Below are positions 1 through 8,173 of a stretch of 42,123 nt of DNA, piece by piece. Source of the stretch: a virus; the IMG/VR virus record IMGVR_UViG_3300030329_004293, positions 1 to 42,123 of that record. The stretch is one strand, 5' to 3'. Position 1 is the first letter of the stretch, and every line of letters starts with the position of its first letter. The translations under genes and the position numbers were made by a program. The notes under the pieces were generated by a model. It was not told where the DNA came from. It did no database searches and was given only the letters and a program-made list of their open reading frames with translations.

Positions 1-87
1 CTGTTGGGTTTTCATTATGTAGTAGAAACAAAATCCAATAATAACTGCTGGCAGTCCTATTCTTTCTACCAATATCATTACTTGATC
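1..87. repeat. Direct terminal repeat, left copy (contig circularity overlap)
   Basis: Bases 1-87 are identical to 42037-42123. An exact repeat of this length at both ends of a contig is what an assembler leaves when it closes a circle, or when a genome is terminally redundant or circularly permuted. A reading frame is open through both copies and joins into one sensible gene, so the ends are contiguous in the real molecule. The 87-bp length more likely reflects the assembly k-mer than a biological terminal repeat, which is an inference. Confidence 0.9.
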
Positions 88-129
88 TATTTCCATAATT
101 GTTTCAACAGGGGGATGGTGTCCGCTCAT
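1..129 (-). CDS. Holin-like one-segment membrane protein, 5' part (continues at 42036)
   Basis: This is the first 43 codons of a 112-aa gene that crosses the contig junction. The chosen ATG (129-127) overlaps the TGA of the upstream 98-aa gene as ATGA. In-frame ATGs at 96 and 78 are alternatives, and none has a good ribosome-binding site. The part encoded here has a short polar N-terminus, then a hydrophobic segment (about residues 25-37, rich in I, V, F and Y) followed by a basic residue. That is an N-terminal membrane anchor with a cytoplasmic or periplasmic tail encoded at the other end of the contig. The architecture resembles small BhlA/XhlA-type lysis proteins; this is inferred from shape and position, not from a motif. 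Confidence 0.75.
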   Translation of the reverse strand, partial: MSGHHPPVETIMEIDQVMILVERIGLPAVIIGFCFYYIMKTQQ

Positions 130-422
130 GCCTTTGGATACTTATCTTTTACGGCTTTTATGCGAGCTTTCCATTCATCCATATCATGATATATCTGGTC
201 TAGCTGTTCAGGGATTGGGTCGTAGGCTACGGCTCGGTCACGTTGGTATTTTTTAGAGTCGTAGTCTGCTTGAAGTTCACTTAACTTTGCTTGGATTTGT
301 TCTTCAGTAGGTAATTTTTCGCCATTTTTAAGTTTTGAGTTTAGGATTACTCCTTCTTGACTCATAACAAACTTTGATGTTGGACATAGATTTTTAAGAG
401 CATCAAATTTAGTTGGACTCAT
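126..422 (-). CDS. Tail-fibre-associated small protein (98 aa)
   Basis: Small soluble protein at the end of the tail module. The C-terminal half has the pattern YQRDRAVAYDPIPEQLDQIYHD followed by WKARIKAVKDKYPK, common in short proteins downstream of fibre genes in marine myoviruses and podoviruses. Such proteins are usually annotated as hypothetical or as tail-fibre assembly factors. The ATG overlaps the stop of the 191-aa gene (419-422), and its own TGA overlaps the next ATG. It probably acts in fibre folding or attachment. The family pattern is recognised from memory, and the function is inferred from position. Confidence 0.7.
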   Translation of the reverse strand: MSPTKFDALKNLCPTSKFVMSQEGVILNSKLKNGEKLPTEEQIQAKLSELQADYDSKKYQRDRAVAYDPIPEQLDQIYHDMDEWKARIKAVKDKYPKA

Positions 423-994
423 CCTGTTATCTCCATTAAAGACAATAATTGTTGACCATCATGAGTACCTACTTGTGGGCCTTGAGAATATCCACTACCA
501 ACTAATTTGTACCGATTTGTCCCTGTGTCTGGTGACTCATCTAAAAAAAATCCTGACATATCTGCATATAAGTCAATATTGACACCACTCTTTTGAGCAA
601 AACTAATTGAATTAGCATTCCCACCATCAGGACTCACTCTGCTACCATCCGCAACATCACCAGCACTTTGGGAAGTTCCACCTCTATAAACTTTTAATTC
701 CATACTTTCGGCCGCAGTATCAGCATCCCACAATCTTGCAGTAATTTTATAAGACACATAAATTTTACTAGATGCTAAAACATTAGGAATTTCTAATTGA
801 ACAATAACGTCCTCATCTGTATCAAATTGTTGGGATGCAAAAGTTTTTGTAAACACAATATTCCTAACCATTCCAGCAGGAAAAACAGTTGCCGATCCTA
901 GAGTTCCTGTTACTTGTCCAGTTGAATCAGCTATTACTAATCCAGCCGTACCATCGTTGGCTTTTATATTTGTTACTTGTAGATCGCTAGGCAT
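419..994 (-). CDS. Putative virion/fibre protein (191 aa)
   Basis: The N-terminus (residues 1-35) has the SDLQVTNIKANDGTAGLVIADSTGQVTG pattern seen at the start of many phage fibre and baseplate-like proteins. The rest is beta-rich, with alternating hydrophobic residues, few charges and Gly/Ser/Thr-rich loops, as in jelly-roll fibre tips. No enzyme motif is visible. It lies between other fibre-type genes on the same strand, 17 nt after the 202-aa gene. It is likely a distal fibre or accessory adhesin domain carried on a separate polypeptide. Confidence 0.65.
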   Translation of the reverse strand: MPSDLQVTNIKANDGTAGLVIADSTGQVTGTLGSATVFPAGMVRNIVFTKTFASQQFDTDEDVIVQLEIPNVLASSKIYVSYKITARLWDADTAAESMELKVYRGGTSQSAGDVADGSRVSPDGGNANSISFAQKSGVNIDLYADMSGFFLDESPDTGTNRYKLVGSGYSQGPQVGTHDGQQLLSLMEITG

Positions 995-1011
995 GATTTA
1001 TTCTGGTTTAG

Positions 1012-1620
1012 TTATGCAATTGATCTAATTTTAAAAATTGAAAGATGTGTGCTTGTATGAAGATCAGCAGTAGTATCAGATTGGGCATAAAAATTTATCT
1101 GATCATTTGCGTTGAAAAGGCCAGTATAAACACAAAAAGCATTACCATAATCTGTTGGACTTCCTGTGTTCGCAACTTGATCCATAGCATAAGAAAGATC
1201 CGTAGTTGATTCTGAAGCAGAACCATTACCTCTTATAGCGTTCTTAAAAAATCTTGTGTCACCATCTGATGCTCTTGAAAATATGCAACTAAATGAAATA
1301 TGATAAATCCCTTTTGTCCTAAATTTTAAATCATGTACTGTATCCCCTGTTACTGTAGTACCTCCACCATCTCCAAAAGATGCAATAGAACCTGTCCATA
1401 AAATATGCGGATCAGTTGTGCCAGATAAATTAATCATTTCAGCACTAACAGATGTGCCATCATCTATCGTTCCACAAATATAATCAGTAGCTGGTTGTGT
1501 TACTGAGTCACTTATAGTGCCAGTATTAATTGCGGAATCTTTAATATTAAGACCATCAATTGATACACCATTATCAGATGTAACTTCTGATATAGAATTA
1601 GCTTTTATTTCAGAACTCAT
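1012..1620 (-). CDS. Fibre protein with C1q/TNF-like C-terminal fold (202 aa)
   Basis: Residues 1-45 carry the repeat-like stretch ISEVTSDNGVSIDGLNIKDS, a signature at the neck of many phage fibres and collagen-like proteins. The C-terminal part (about 85-202) reads as a jelly roll of the C1q/TNF kind: a GIYHISFSCIF strand, a central Asn/Gly/Ser-rich region, then YTGLFNANDQINFYAQ and a final hydrophobic strand. Such domains trimerise and serve as receptor-binding tips. The ATG overlaps the stop of the 77-aa gene by 4 nt. The fold assignment is by pattern only. Confidence 0.65.
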   Translation of the reverse strand: MSSEIKANSISEVTSDNGVSIDGLNIKDSAINTGTISDSVTQPATDYICGTIDDGTSVSAEMINLSGTTDPHILWTGSIASFGDGGGTTVTGDTVHDLKFRTKGIYHISFSCIFSRASDGDTRFFKNAIRGNGSASESTTDLSYAMDQVANTGSPTDYGNAFCVYTGLFNANDQINFYAQSDTTADLHTSTHLSIFKIRSIA

Positions 1621-1850
1621 GATGCCTCACATTTAAGAGCTTTAAGTTCATCAGTAGTTTTACAAGAATCTACACTTTTCGTTATATCTCTAAGTCGTTG
1701 CTTTTCTGCTACGATTGTCTTTGTGTCAGATCCAGATTCCTGTGCTTGCATGAATAAAATATCTTGTGCTTCTAGTAAAGGTTTTCGTTCCTGCCTTAAT
1801 CTATATTTTGTGATGTCTTTTGCTTTATCTAGGTTAATAGAAAAACTCAT
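1617..1850 (-). CDS. Tail assembly chaperone-like protein (77 aa)
   Basis: Short, charged, helical protein. It resembles the Phage_tail_APC type (tail assembly chaperone-like) in its arrangement: an RLRQERKPLLEAQD helix, an acidic linker, then KQRLRDIT, the equivalent of the RQALRDI pattern. Proteins of this kind sit beside fibre genes and are thought to help fibre assembly. It overlaps its neighbours by 4 nt on both sides (ATGA arrangement), so translation is probably coupled to the 70-aa and 202-aa genes. The assignment rests on remembered family pattern. Confidence 0.6.
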   Translation of the reverse strand: MSFSINLDKAKDITKYRLRQERKPLLEAQDILFMQAQESGSDTKTIVAEKQRLRDITKSVDSCKTTDELKALKCEAS

Positions 1851-2059
1851 TCTCCTACTCCATCTGAATCACTTTCAAAATCGTACTCCCAAGCACCTAA
1901 CCAATAAGTATCGGGTAAGTCTTTAGCTTCTACTATTTTAAATTTTGTGCCAGTTGGTACATCTTTTTTTGCAATTGCTAAAACATCACTACTTGGGTTT
2001 GGGAATAATAACATAATATTCCCATCATCTTTTTTATAAATAATTCTTTTTGTGTTCAT
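1847..2059 (-). CDS. Small conserved phage protein next to tail chaperone (70 aa)
   Basis: Starts MNTKRIIYKKDDGNIMLLFPNP and continues with IAKKDVPTGTKFKIVEAKDLP and a Trp-containing acidic C-terminus. This layout, IIYKxDDGxxxxxxP then KDVPxGTxxKIVxxxDLP, recurs in small proteins beside tail fibre chaperones of many phages. No enzymatic function is known to me. It is soluble and has no membrane segment. It lies 1 nt downstream of the 128-aa fibre protein and overlaps the chaperone-like gene by 4 nt. Confidence 0.65.
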   Translation of the reverse strand: MNTKRIIYKKDDGNIMLLFPNPSSDVLAIAKKDVPTGTKFKIVEAKDLPDTYWLGAWEYDFESDSDGVGE

Positions 2060-2060
2060 T

Positions 2061-2447
2061 TCAGCACATTATTAAAACATTAAAATTGCAACAAAATTCA
2101 GGAGCACTATTTGAGTAAAGCGACTGAAATTCACATGTTGTTTCACTCCTAGTACAATCCTGTGGTTGAACAAGTACATCCATATTTGCACTAGTTCCAG
2201 CTTTTAATCGGCCTGAACCAACTACTGCAACATAGTTTGTTGTAGGCATTGCTGTTGCAAAATTTACGTTATAATAATTAGCCCCACTAGCTCCAGAGAT
2301 GCCAACACTACTGACATTATAGTATTTAGTAGTTTCAAAAGATCCATTGGCTGCTGTATCATTAGCATAAACACCTGCCCTTACCCTAAAATTCTGACCT
2401 ATCGTTTTAGATCGTGCATCTGCACTTTGATTAACTAATCCACTCAT
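2061..2447 (-). CDS. Putative fibre/virion protein (128 aa)
   Basis: The ATG at 2447 was chosen because it directly follows the stop codon of the previous gene (TAA, one base, ATG). The longer open frame upstream overlaps that gene and looks unprotein-like. The protein is Ala/Gly/Asn/Thr-rich and beta-type, with GANYYNVNFATAMPTTNYVAVV in the middle, a pattern seen in receptor-facing virion proteins (H-type lectin-like fibre domains have a similar YxVxF...P...Y layout). Cysteines cluster at the C-terminus (five in the last 30 residues), which is unusual for an intracellular phage protein and could mean metal or disulphide stabilisation. Confidence 0.6.
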   Translation of the reverse strand: MSGLVNQSADARSKTIGQNFRVRAGVYANDTAANGSFETTKYYNVSSVGISGASGANYYNVNFATAMPTTNYVAVVGSGRLKAGTSANMDVLVQPQDCTRSETTCEFQSLYSNSAPEFCCNFNVLIMC

Positions 2448-2448
2448 A

Positions 2449-2835
2449 TTAGGTACTCCAATCTTGTTTAATAAATGTGGTAACAATGTCCACATCTGCA
2501 GTTGTATTCATTTTAAAACTCCATTTATCCCCCGGATAAAGCACAAATTTGTCATTCCATACAAAAACACTTGCTTCAGGAATGTCCTGATAGAGTATTT
2601 CTATAGTTCCAGTTCCATCATGCAAATAGCACCTAAGATTTTCCGTTCCGCTTGCCGTATTGGTTGCCATAAATCCAAGAACTGTGATGATGGTATTGGC
2701 TGGAACAACAGCCGTATCAGTTCCTGTAGTAGCTCGATATGGGCTTGTCCATACATGAGCAGTTTGGACATTACTTAAAGTTTCAATAGTACCTCTACAG
2801 AGTACCTCTGTTCCGCCTCCTGATGGTATAGCCAT
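2449..2835 (-). CDS. Putative virion protein (128 aa)
   Basis: Beta-rich protein with a Gly-rich start (MAIPSGGGTEVL), small and polar loops, and a C-terminal VLYPGDKWSFKMNTTADVDIV stretch. This resembles the small accessory proteins encoded between the fibre N-domain and the fibre tips in marine podoviruses. No catalytic motif is visible. It follows the 44-aa gene with a 1-nt gap between that gene's stop and its own ATG. It is probably exposed on the virion, which is an inference from neighbours. Confidence 0.6.
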   Translation of the reverse strand: MAIPSGGGTEVLCRGTIETLSNVQTAHVWTSPYRATTGTDTAVVPANTIITVLGFMATNTASGTENLRCYLHDGTGTIEILYQDIPEASVFVWNDKFVLYPGDKWSFKMNTTADVDIVTTFIKQDWST

Positions 2836-2836
2836 A

Positions 2837-2971
2837 TCAACTCATTATTAAAGATCGGTGAAGTGCTTTTTGAGCAAAAGATTGCTTGTCATGGATGCCA
2901 CCAGTTTTTGCTTGTATGGCATTGTTATCCACAACGATGTAATTAGAAAATAAAGCTTTTAAGAAATTCAT
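2837..2971 (-). CDS. Small hypothetical protein (44 aa)
   Basis: A short reading frame that fills the 145-nt gap between the 77-aa and 128-aa genes. It begins ATG at 2971 and ends TGA at 2837. A strong ribosome-binding site (AAGGA, about 3 nt upstream of the ATG) supports the start. The peptide has a short hydrophobic N-terminus (MNFLKALFSNYIVV) and a polar, basic C-terminus. The size, spacing and ribosome site argue for a real gene. The function is unknown. Confidence 0.6.
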   Translation of the reverse strand: MNFLKALFSNYIVVDNNAIQAKTGGIHDKQSFAQKALHRSLIMS

Positions 2972-2980
2972 AGTTCCTTT

Positions 2981-3214
2981 CTAAACAATGACTAATGTTC
3001 CATTTACAGTAAGAGTTCCATTTGCACCTATTGTTACTGGCCCTGCCATTACTGCATTTTCATCTGCACTTATGGTCACAGCAGAGTTAATCGTTGCAGG
3101 GTTTCTCAAAACCCCACTTAGCGTTGAACTAACGTGTCCAGTAATACCATTGTCATCCGTTTTTACAGATGTAAAATCACCTTGAGTAAGTGAACCTTCT
3201 CCTTGTCTTTTCAT
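2981..3214 (-). CDS. Beta-helix-like small virion protein (77 aa)
   Basis: The start at 3214 is chosen because its ATG overlaps the upstream TGA (ATGA). The in-frame TTG-type extension further upstream lies wholly inside the previous gene. The protein ends with VTIGANGTLTVNGTLVIV, a right-handed beta-helix/beta-prism style repeat typical of phage fibre and tailspike subdomains. The first half is polar, with DFTSVKTDDNGITGHVSS. It probably builds part of the fibre or head decoration. It contains no Cys, catalytic motif or membrane segment. Confidence 0.6.
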   Translation of the reverse strand: MKRQGEGSLTQGDFTSVKTDDNGITGHVSSTLSGVLRNPATINSAVTISADENAVMAGPVTIGANGTLTVNGTLVIV

Positions 3215-3561
3215 GCGTTCTCCAATACTGAAACTATGACTTCTGCTTTGTCTGCTACAGAACAAGCACCATGTATTTCTGATGTATCTGTAATAACTAT
3301 TTTTCCATCAACAAGATCGAGGTTGCCTCCTACTGGAATTGAAGTGCTTTTGCAGATATGAATTTTGCTGTTATCTGATGCAACAAGAGCAATATCGACT
3401 GTTACTGTAGCCGTATGCACGTTTGCTATATTTAATCCAATAACAACGTGGCCTTTGTCAGTTGTTACTGCACTAAGATCAGTACCAATTTGAGAAGCTG
3501 TTCCATGGTTCCCAATTGATGTTTCTGATAATGCTGATTTTCTAGTTACAAATTTTGCCAT
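3211..3561 (-). CDS. Putative virion protein (116 aa)
   Basis: Begins MAKFVTRKSALSETSIG and continues as a compact beta-sandwich-like sequence (VVIGLNIANVHTATVTVDIALVASDNSKIHICK) ending in VADKAEVIVSVLENA. Proteins with this start and this GLNIANxxxxxxTVDI pattern occur beside tail or head genes in marine phage genomes as structural hypotheticals. It lies 3 nt downstream of the fibre gene stop side and overlaps the 77-aa gene. A virion accessory role is inferred from context and composition. Confidence 0.6.
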   Translation of the reverse strand: MAKFVTRKSALSETSIGNHGTASQIGTDLSAVTTDKGHVVIGLNIANVHTATVTVDIALVASDNSKIHICKSTSIPVGGNLDLVDGKIVITDTSEIHGACSVADKAEVIVSVLENA

Positions 3562-3564
3562 AAG

Positions 3565-4506
3565 CTATCCAAGTGCGATGCTGAACACGATTGCGTTTGC
3601 TTGTGAAGTATCGGCTGCCGAAGTTGCAGACGCTGCTGCTGATGCAGCACTAACTTTTGCAGACGCAGTTGATCCGTCTACTGTTCCTGAAGGTTTTGCA
3701 GCCCATGCTTTTGCAGAGTATTCCCCAGTATTTGACCCACTATCATTGGTAACTTCAGGATATGAGGTTCCATCTCCTGCCCATTCTTTAGCTTTTTCTC
3801 TGTAATGTAGGGCTGAATAACCATCGTTGCTTGTTGATGCTGAAGTAACATCGGCAAAGACCGAAGCCTGGGAATTTTCAGCAGTTTGAGCATAGTTTTT
3901 TGAATTTGTTGCAGCCCTTGTTGATTCTGTAGCTTTAGTCGTTGCTGTGGTTGCCTGTGCTGTTGCATCTGCTACTTGAGCATCTGGATCGTTGGTTGAT
4001 ACACCTAGATCCCCATTTGCATCAAATTTAAGTGCTTTATTCAGTCTATTGGCTTTATTGACATTAAGGGTTGATGCCGTATCTGCATTTGAATTAAAAG
4101 CCGTTGTTCCTGAAAGACTTGTGTCAAATTTGAAGGAATACTGTCTACCATCATTCAACTGCTGAGACATGATGGTAATTTTGTCTAAACCTGTTTCGAC
4201 GTTCTCTATGTCTAAAGCATCGTTATTGACAAAGTTTGCTTGTTGTAGATATGCCAGTGAACGCACAATCGTAATGATGTCACCGGAAACAGGAAGATGA
4301 CTTGAAGTAAATGAAACAGTAGCCGTGTTATCCGTTGCGACAGTTACGGAATACTGCTGTGGGCTGGATATGGTCTTTAAGACATTATTGACATAAACAC
4401 TAACATCATCTGCACTGTAAATTGGTGCAGGAGTCGCATACGTATCTGAAGTCGTTGCGTCTGATGAAAGGGTGTATGAGGTACGTGGGGTATCGCTATT
4501 GATCAT
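3565..4506 (-). CDS. Tail fibre protein with T7-type N-terminal domain (313 aa)
   Basis: Residues 1-125 match the T7 gp17 N-terminal domain that docks fibres to the tail: YTLSSDATTSDTYATPAPIYSADDVSVYVNN, then SLPVSGDIITIVRSLAYLQQANFVNNDALDIENVETGLDKITI. After this comes a long Ala/Thr/Ser-rich segment (about 160-310) with heptad-like SAxAAAxxAT runs, typical of a trimeric coiled-coil shaft. The protein is much shorter than T7 gp17 (553 aa) and lacks a receptor-binding tip. The tips are therefore probably supplied by the small downstream proteins. Its ATG overlaps the TGA of the 862-aa gene. Confidence 0.85.
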   Translation of the reverse strand: MINSDTPRTSYTLSSDATTSDTYATPAPIYSADDVSVYVNNVLKTISSPQQYSVTVATDNTATVSFTSSHLPVSGDIITIVRSLAYLQQANFVNNDALDIENVETGLDKITIMSQQLNDGRQYSFKFDTSLSGTTAFNSNADTASTLNVNKANRLNKALKFDANGDLGVSTNDPDAQVADATAQATTATTKATESTRAATNSKNYAQTAENSQASVFADVTSASTSNDGYSALHYREKAKEWAGDGTSYPEVTNDSGSNTGEYSAKAWAAKPSGTVDGSTASAKVSAASAAASATSAADTSQANAIVFSIALG

Positions 4507-7091
4507 CTAAAAGGACCTCCGTAAGAGACAAAATTGGTTGGTCGTAGAGCATCAAAGTATTGTTGTTGATCAACACCTTTGCTCCAGTTCTCAACCATCT
4601 GGGTGTATCCAGGTTGCAGTGTTTCCATTACCTGATAATGAACAAGGTAATTGTATGCTAATTCCGTATAGAACAAATTCATGAACGGGGTACGTTCCCG
4701 AATCAAGTTCCACGCATCAGCAGCACCGTCCTGCCCAGTCGCCAGTCCCTTACCTAGCGAAGCGATGTCCTTGAAGAATTCGTAGTGTGGACCGAGTAGA
4801 GTTTCATCAAAACTAGAATGATGTCTTCCTACTTCCTCTAACAGAAAATCTCCTACTCCTGCAGCAAAGCCACTCTGGACTAAGGATTCTAATACTGTGT
4901 TGAGGTTATCCGGTCTTCTTGGTTCCTTTCCTTTAATTAAATCTTTAACTGCAAGCGAAGCATACCCTAATCCAATCATTGGAGTAAGGTGAAGCAAGCT
5001 TGGTAAACCCATCTCCCACATTCTAGGGAGTACTTTCCGTCCCATAACTACTGGATGGGATCTAAATGTAAAGATCATTTGTGCAACTACTGCGGGAACT
5101 GTTCCTCTCTGGAAGGTTCTCATCATGAATGCTCGGTCCATAGCATCAGGCGTTGGAACGGCTGCACGGGCTTCATTCTGGAAAAACCGGTCCAGCATAA
5201 ACCCTAATCTTTCACCTTTTTTCCCATCAATTTTTTGTCTTATCCAGTCTGATGTAATAAATCTTTCGGTTCCCAGCTCGACATTTTTGTAATTTGGATT
5301 GTTTTTTAGACGTTCTTTGATGGAAAACGATCCCACAGACTGAAGTTCTATCCAGTCTTGTTCTTTAAATCGGTGTTCCTGCAAAGTTTTCTTTAGAATG
5401 GGATCTAGATCCTTCCAAGAAGATTTAAGCTTGTGTGCCAGATGCATGGACATCGATCTCCCCCAGACTTCCTTCCAGGTATTGGTCCACCAATTCAATC
5501 CACTAACATCAAACATTTTCTGTGCAGATCGATTTAGTTTTTCACCAAATGCATAACGACTATGTGTTTCTTGAAGTATTCCTTCTAGTGCCACGTTCAT
5601 GTGGTTGAGGACGTATTCTCGTTCCGCTTTTGACTTAATCTTATCTAAACGAGCACGGATTCCTCCAATTATGTCGGAATAAGAACCAAGAAACCCTCTG
5701 CCGTGACTGTGTAGATTGACTGCGACTGAAGCTACATCACCAAATGATGAGATCATGGATTTCCCCATCGTTGTCGTAATCAACCAGGATTGTAATCCCC
5801 TCATAAACTTGGCAACCGATGGTCTTCCTACTACATAAGCCTCACCAGAAACCTGTTTCCATAAGGAATCTAGTTGATCCCTTTGCCATCCTGATAACTT
5901 GACAGGCTTTGCTTTGGCAGCATCTGCATTCTCCATCATCTCGTTCCATGCAGATTTGGCATAGATGACGTTTAATTGTTCATCAGGCTCCAGTGCTGCG
6001 ACTTTTGCGCTATCTAGGCTGTCAGGACTCTTATCATGCTGAAATGGTCTCCACTGGCCTTCTAAGTCCATTAAATCGGATTGTTTCCATTCTCGAACAA
6101 TTCCTGCCTTATCAATAAAAACCTTCTCTCCTTCCATTCTTCTGCGGAGATACCGATATGCTTCTTTAGGATTGCTTCCGAAGGCTTTCATAAGAACCAG
6201 TCGGTCATCCATGACATCCATTCCTGCCAAGATTGCATCTACAGGATTGTCGTGACCAAACTGCTTATTGTATTCCAACCATGCAGTCTTATCTTTCAGT
6301 TGGAGATGGCGGGTCATCTGGAGTCGTTTTCCCAGAGATTTATTCATGACGTTCTGGGACCAATCGAACTCGTCTACGTTCTTAGTTATGTTGTCGTAGA
6401 CTGCTCTAAGATATTTTTTTCGTCCTGATTCTGTCAAATCTGAAAGTAGGTTTCCTCTCACATCAAATGACTTTTCCATGTCAATTCGGTCATAAATGTA
6501 GTCAACCCATTTTTCCTTTCCTGCCGATACCATCCTGATCTGATCATGCCACTGCTGGGTGAGGTGATCATCTTTCCAGAACATTCCTGCTCCGTACTTA
6601 TTTGCTTCAAAAACCTGTGCTTTCTTTTCGTTATAAACATTCTCACTAAACGAAAAGGCTTCTGAATTCTGACTTTTTTGTTGTCCTGTAAAGGGAAGCA
6701 TTTCTTCTACAGTTGCTTCCTGAAATGCCTTGTCAGAAGATTTTCTGCTGAATAGTTTTCTATCAAAGGGGAGAGCATTAAAGATCCTGCCCATTCGGTT
6801 GGTTTTAAACCCGTCTTGATCCCGTGCTACATTTTCTAGGAACCCATATAATTTGTTGTATACATCATTTGAAGATCCCGTCATGAGATCCTTAAAGAAT
6901 GGAATCCTGGAATAAAGATAGTTTCTGGCAACCTGAGTGGATTTAAGACGGAATGCCTGTCTCTTAGCACCTTCCGGTGACAATGCCTGGAGCTTTTCCA
7001 AACTGACATCCTTCAACGAATCAATCACATCTGCTGCTTCGTCGTAGCTAATCTTAAACTGCTTGGATAAGGTGCTGGCGCAGACTGTCAT
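4503..7091 (-). CDS. Internal virion protein (862 aa)
   Basis: Large, mainly helical protein directly upstream of the fibre gene and the last of a run of very large genes. That is the place of the T7 gp14-gp16 ejection proteins. It is rich in Lys, Trp and Arg amphipathic helices. Near residues 640-740 are hydrophobic stretches (LHLTPMIGLGYASLAVKDL and SLVQSGFAAGVGDFLL) that could insert into a membrane. No transglycosylase motif is visible. It overlaps both neighbours by 4 nt. It is best read as part of the DNA-ejection channel, possibly the equivalent of the C-terminal half of gp16. The family assignment is inferred. Confidence 0.7.
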   Translation of the reverse strand: MTVCASTLSKQFKISYDEAADVIDSLKDVSLEKLQALSPEGAKRQAFRLKSTQVARNYLYSRIPFFKDLMTGSSNDVYNKLYGFLENVARDQDGFKTNRMGRIFNALPFDRKLFSRKSSDKAFQEATVEEMLPFTGQQKSQNSEAFSFSENVYNEKKAQVFEANKYGAGMFWKDDHLTQQWHDQIRMVSAGKEKWVDYIYDRIDMEKSFDVRGNLLSDLTESGRKKYLRAVYDNITKNVDEFDWSQNVMNKSLGKRLQMTRHLQLKDKTAWLEYNKQFGHDNPVDAILAGMDVMDDRLVLMKAFGSNPKEAYRYLRRRMEGEKVFIDKAGIVREWKQSDLMDLEGQWRPFQHDKSPDSLDSAKVAALEPDEQLNVIYAKSAWNEMMENADAAKAKPVKLSGWQRDQLDSLWKQVSGEAYVVGRPSVAKFMRGLQSWLITTTMGKSMISSFGDVASVAVNLHSHGRGFLGSYSDIIGGIRARLDKIKSKAEREYVLNHMNVALEGILQETHSRYAFGEKLNRSAQKMFDVSGLNWWTNTWKEVWGRSMSMHLAHKLKSSWKDLDPILKKTLQEHRFKEQDWIELQSVGSFSIKERLKNNPNYKNVELGTERFITSDWIRQKIDGKKGERLGFMLDRFFQNEARAAVPTPDAMDRAFMMRTFQRGTVPAVVAQMIFTFRSHPVVMGRKVLPRMWEMGLPSLLHLTPMIGLGYASLAVKDLIKGKEPRRPDNLNTVLESLVQSGFAAGVGDFLLEEVGRHHSSFDETLLGPHYEFFKDIASLGKGLATGQDGAADAWNLIRERTPFMNLFYTELAYNYLVHYQVMETLQPGYTQMVENWSKGVDQQQYFDALRPTNFVSYGGPFR

Positions 7092-8173
7092 TTGTTTTTC
7101 TTAATACAATCGATCCCGAAATTAATAATTTTCTCGAACTCATCTGCAGTTCGGTTGACTACTGATCCTGTAAAATCTGTAACCTTTTTTTGAAACTCTG
7201 GTGTCAAAATACTGTCAATAGTTTCGCCTACGCCCTGTGTCATTGTGTTAAAGGTTTCATTCCCCTGAAATGCTTCGTAATGTTTCTGAGCGTTACCTAG
7301 TATCCCATCACTTTCTTGTTCTTTATGTTTAGCAACTACGTGAGGTTTTACTTTATGTTCTGGATGTCTTGGACCTGCTGGAGTAAAAGGATCTTGTGGT
7401 CCTCTAGGGTTGTAATCATCAGGCATGACAGAACCTAATTCTCCATCTCCAAGGTCTTTAGAAACTTTAGTTAATGCTCCCATTCTCCATTTAAAAGGAG
7501 CTTTAACTACTACTGGTGCAACTTTGGCAAAGGCTGCTAACGAAGACCCTGCACCTATTGAAAAGCCTACATCTGCTAAGACATCAGTAGCTCCCCATGG
7601 TTGCTGCATCATTCTTTTTTTAGGCCATATTATGCTTTCTGCTAAAACCGCATACATACCTGCTTGAGCACCCACGGAAGCAACTTCTCCAATAGGTTTA
7701 AACATTTTTCCAGCATAGTTAGCATGAACACCTGCATTAACTGCTTTAGCTGTTGCACCCATACGAGCAACCATTCCTCCAAAAGGAATTGCATTTAAAG
7801 GATCTAAAATGCCTGATCCTATAAAACCTCCTATTCTTGAAGGTTCCCATGCACCTACATTTTGAGTAAACCAACTATATGCCCTATCTCTTTCATGTGT
7901 TTTTTTAAGCAAATCAAGTTGTCCAATAGTCATTCCCTGTTCATATTGAAGGTTTAGTCCTTCAGTAGATGAATCAAATTGTTCTCGACTAACAGGTTCA
8001 GACAAATATTTCTGTGCCATGAATTCCAATAATTCAATCCCCTGATACAACGGACTTTCAACCAATCCCATTTTTGCAGATTCAAAAAAAACTCCATAAG
8101 GACCAGGAGTAAATTTGTTTAATCCTCGTGCAAATATGTCGGGTCTAGCGTATCTGTGTCGTTGTCTAATCAT
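7088..8173 (-). CDS. Internal virion/ejection protein with hydrophobic core (361 aa)
   Basis: Starts with a basic N-terminus and has a Gly/Ala-rich hydrophobic middle (about residues 115-230: GGFIGSGILDPLNAIPFG, AGMYAVLAESIIW, LADVGFSIGAGSSLAAFAKVA). Such segments occur in podovirus inner-core proteins that span the host envelope during ejection. The tail is charged and Pro-rich. It overlaps the 507-aa and 862-aa genes by 4 nt each. The tight overlaps and complementary composition suggest these three genes may jointly replace a single gp16-type polypeptide, which is an inference. Confidence 0.65.
   Translation of the reverse strand: MIRQRHRYARPDIFARGLNKFTPGPYGVFFESAKMGLVESPLYQGIELLEFMAQKYLSEPVSREQFDSSTEGLNLQYEQGMTIGQLDLLKKTHERDRAYSWFTQNVGAWEPSRIGGFIGSGILDPLNAIPFGGMVARMGATAKAVNAGVHANYAGKMFKPIGEVASVGAQAGMYAVLAESIIWPKKRMMQQPWGATDVLADVGFSIGAGSSLAAFAKVAPVVVKAPFKWRMGALTKVSKDLGDGELGSVMPDDYNPRGPQDPFTPAGPRHPEHKVKPHVVAKHKEQESDGILGNAQKHYEAFQGNETFNTMTQGVGETIDSILTPEFQKKVTDFTGSVVNRTADEFEKIINFGIDCIKKNK

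Noticed and set aside
1-87. Biological direct terminal repeat as in T7
   Set aside because: The repeat is only 87 bp, lies within a coding gene of the lysis cassette and away from the terminase; assembly overlap of a circular map is simpler.
3678-3968. 96-aa Gln/Leu-rich minus-strand frame inside the tail fibre gene
   Set aside because: Lies wholly within the fibre gene on the same strand in another frame; its Gln/Leu runs are by-products of the Ala/Thr-rich shaft codons.
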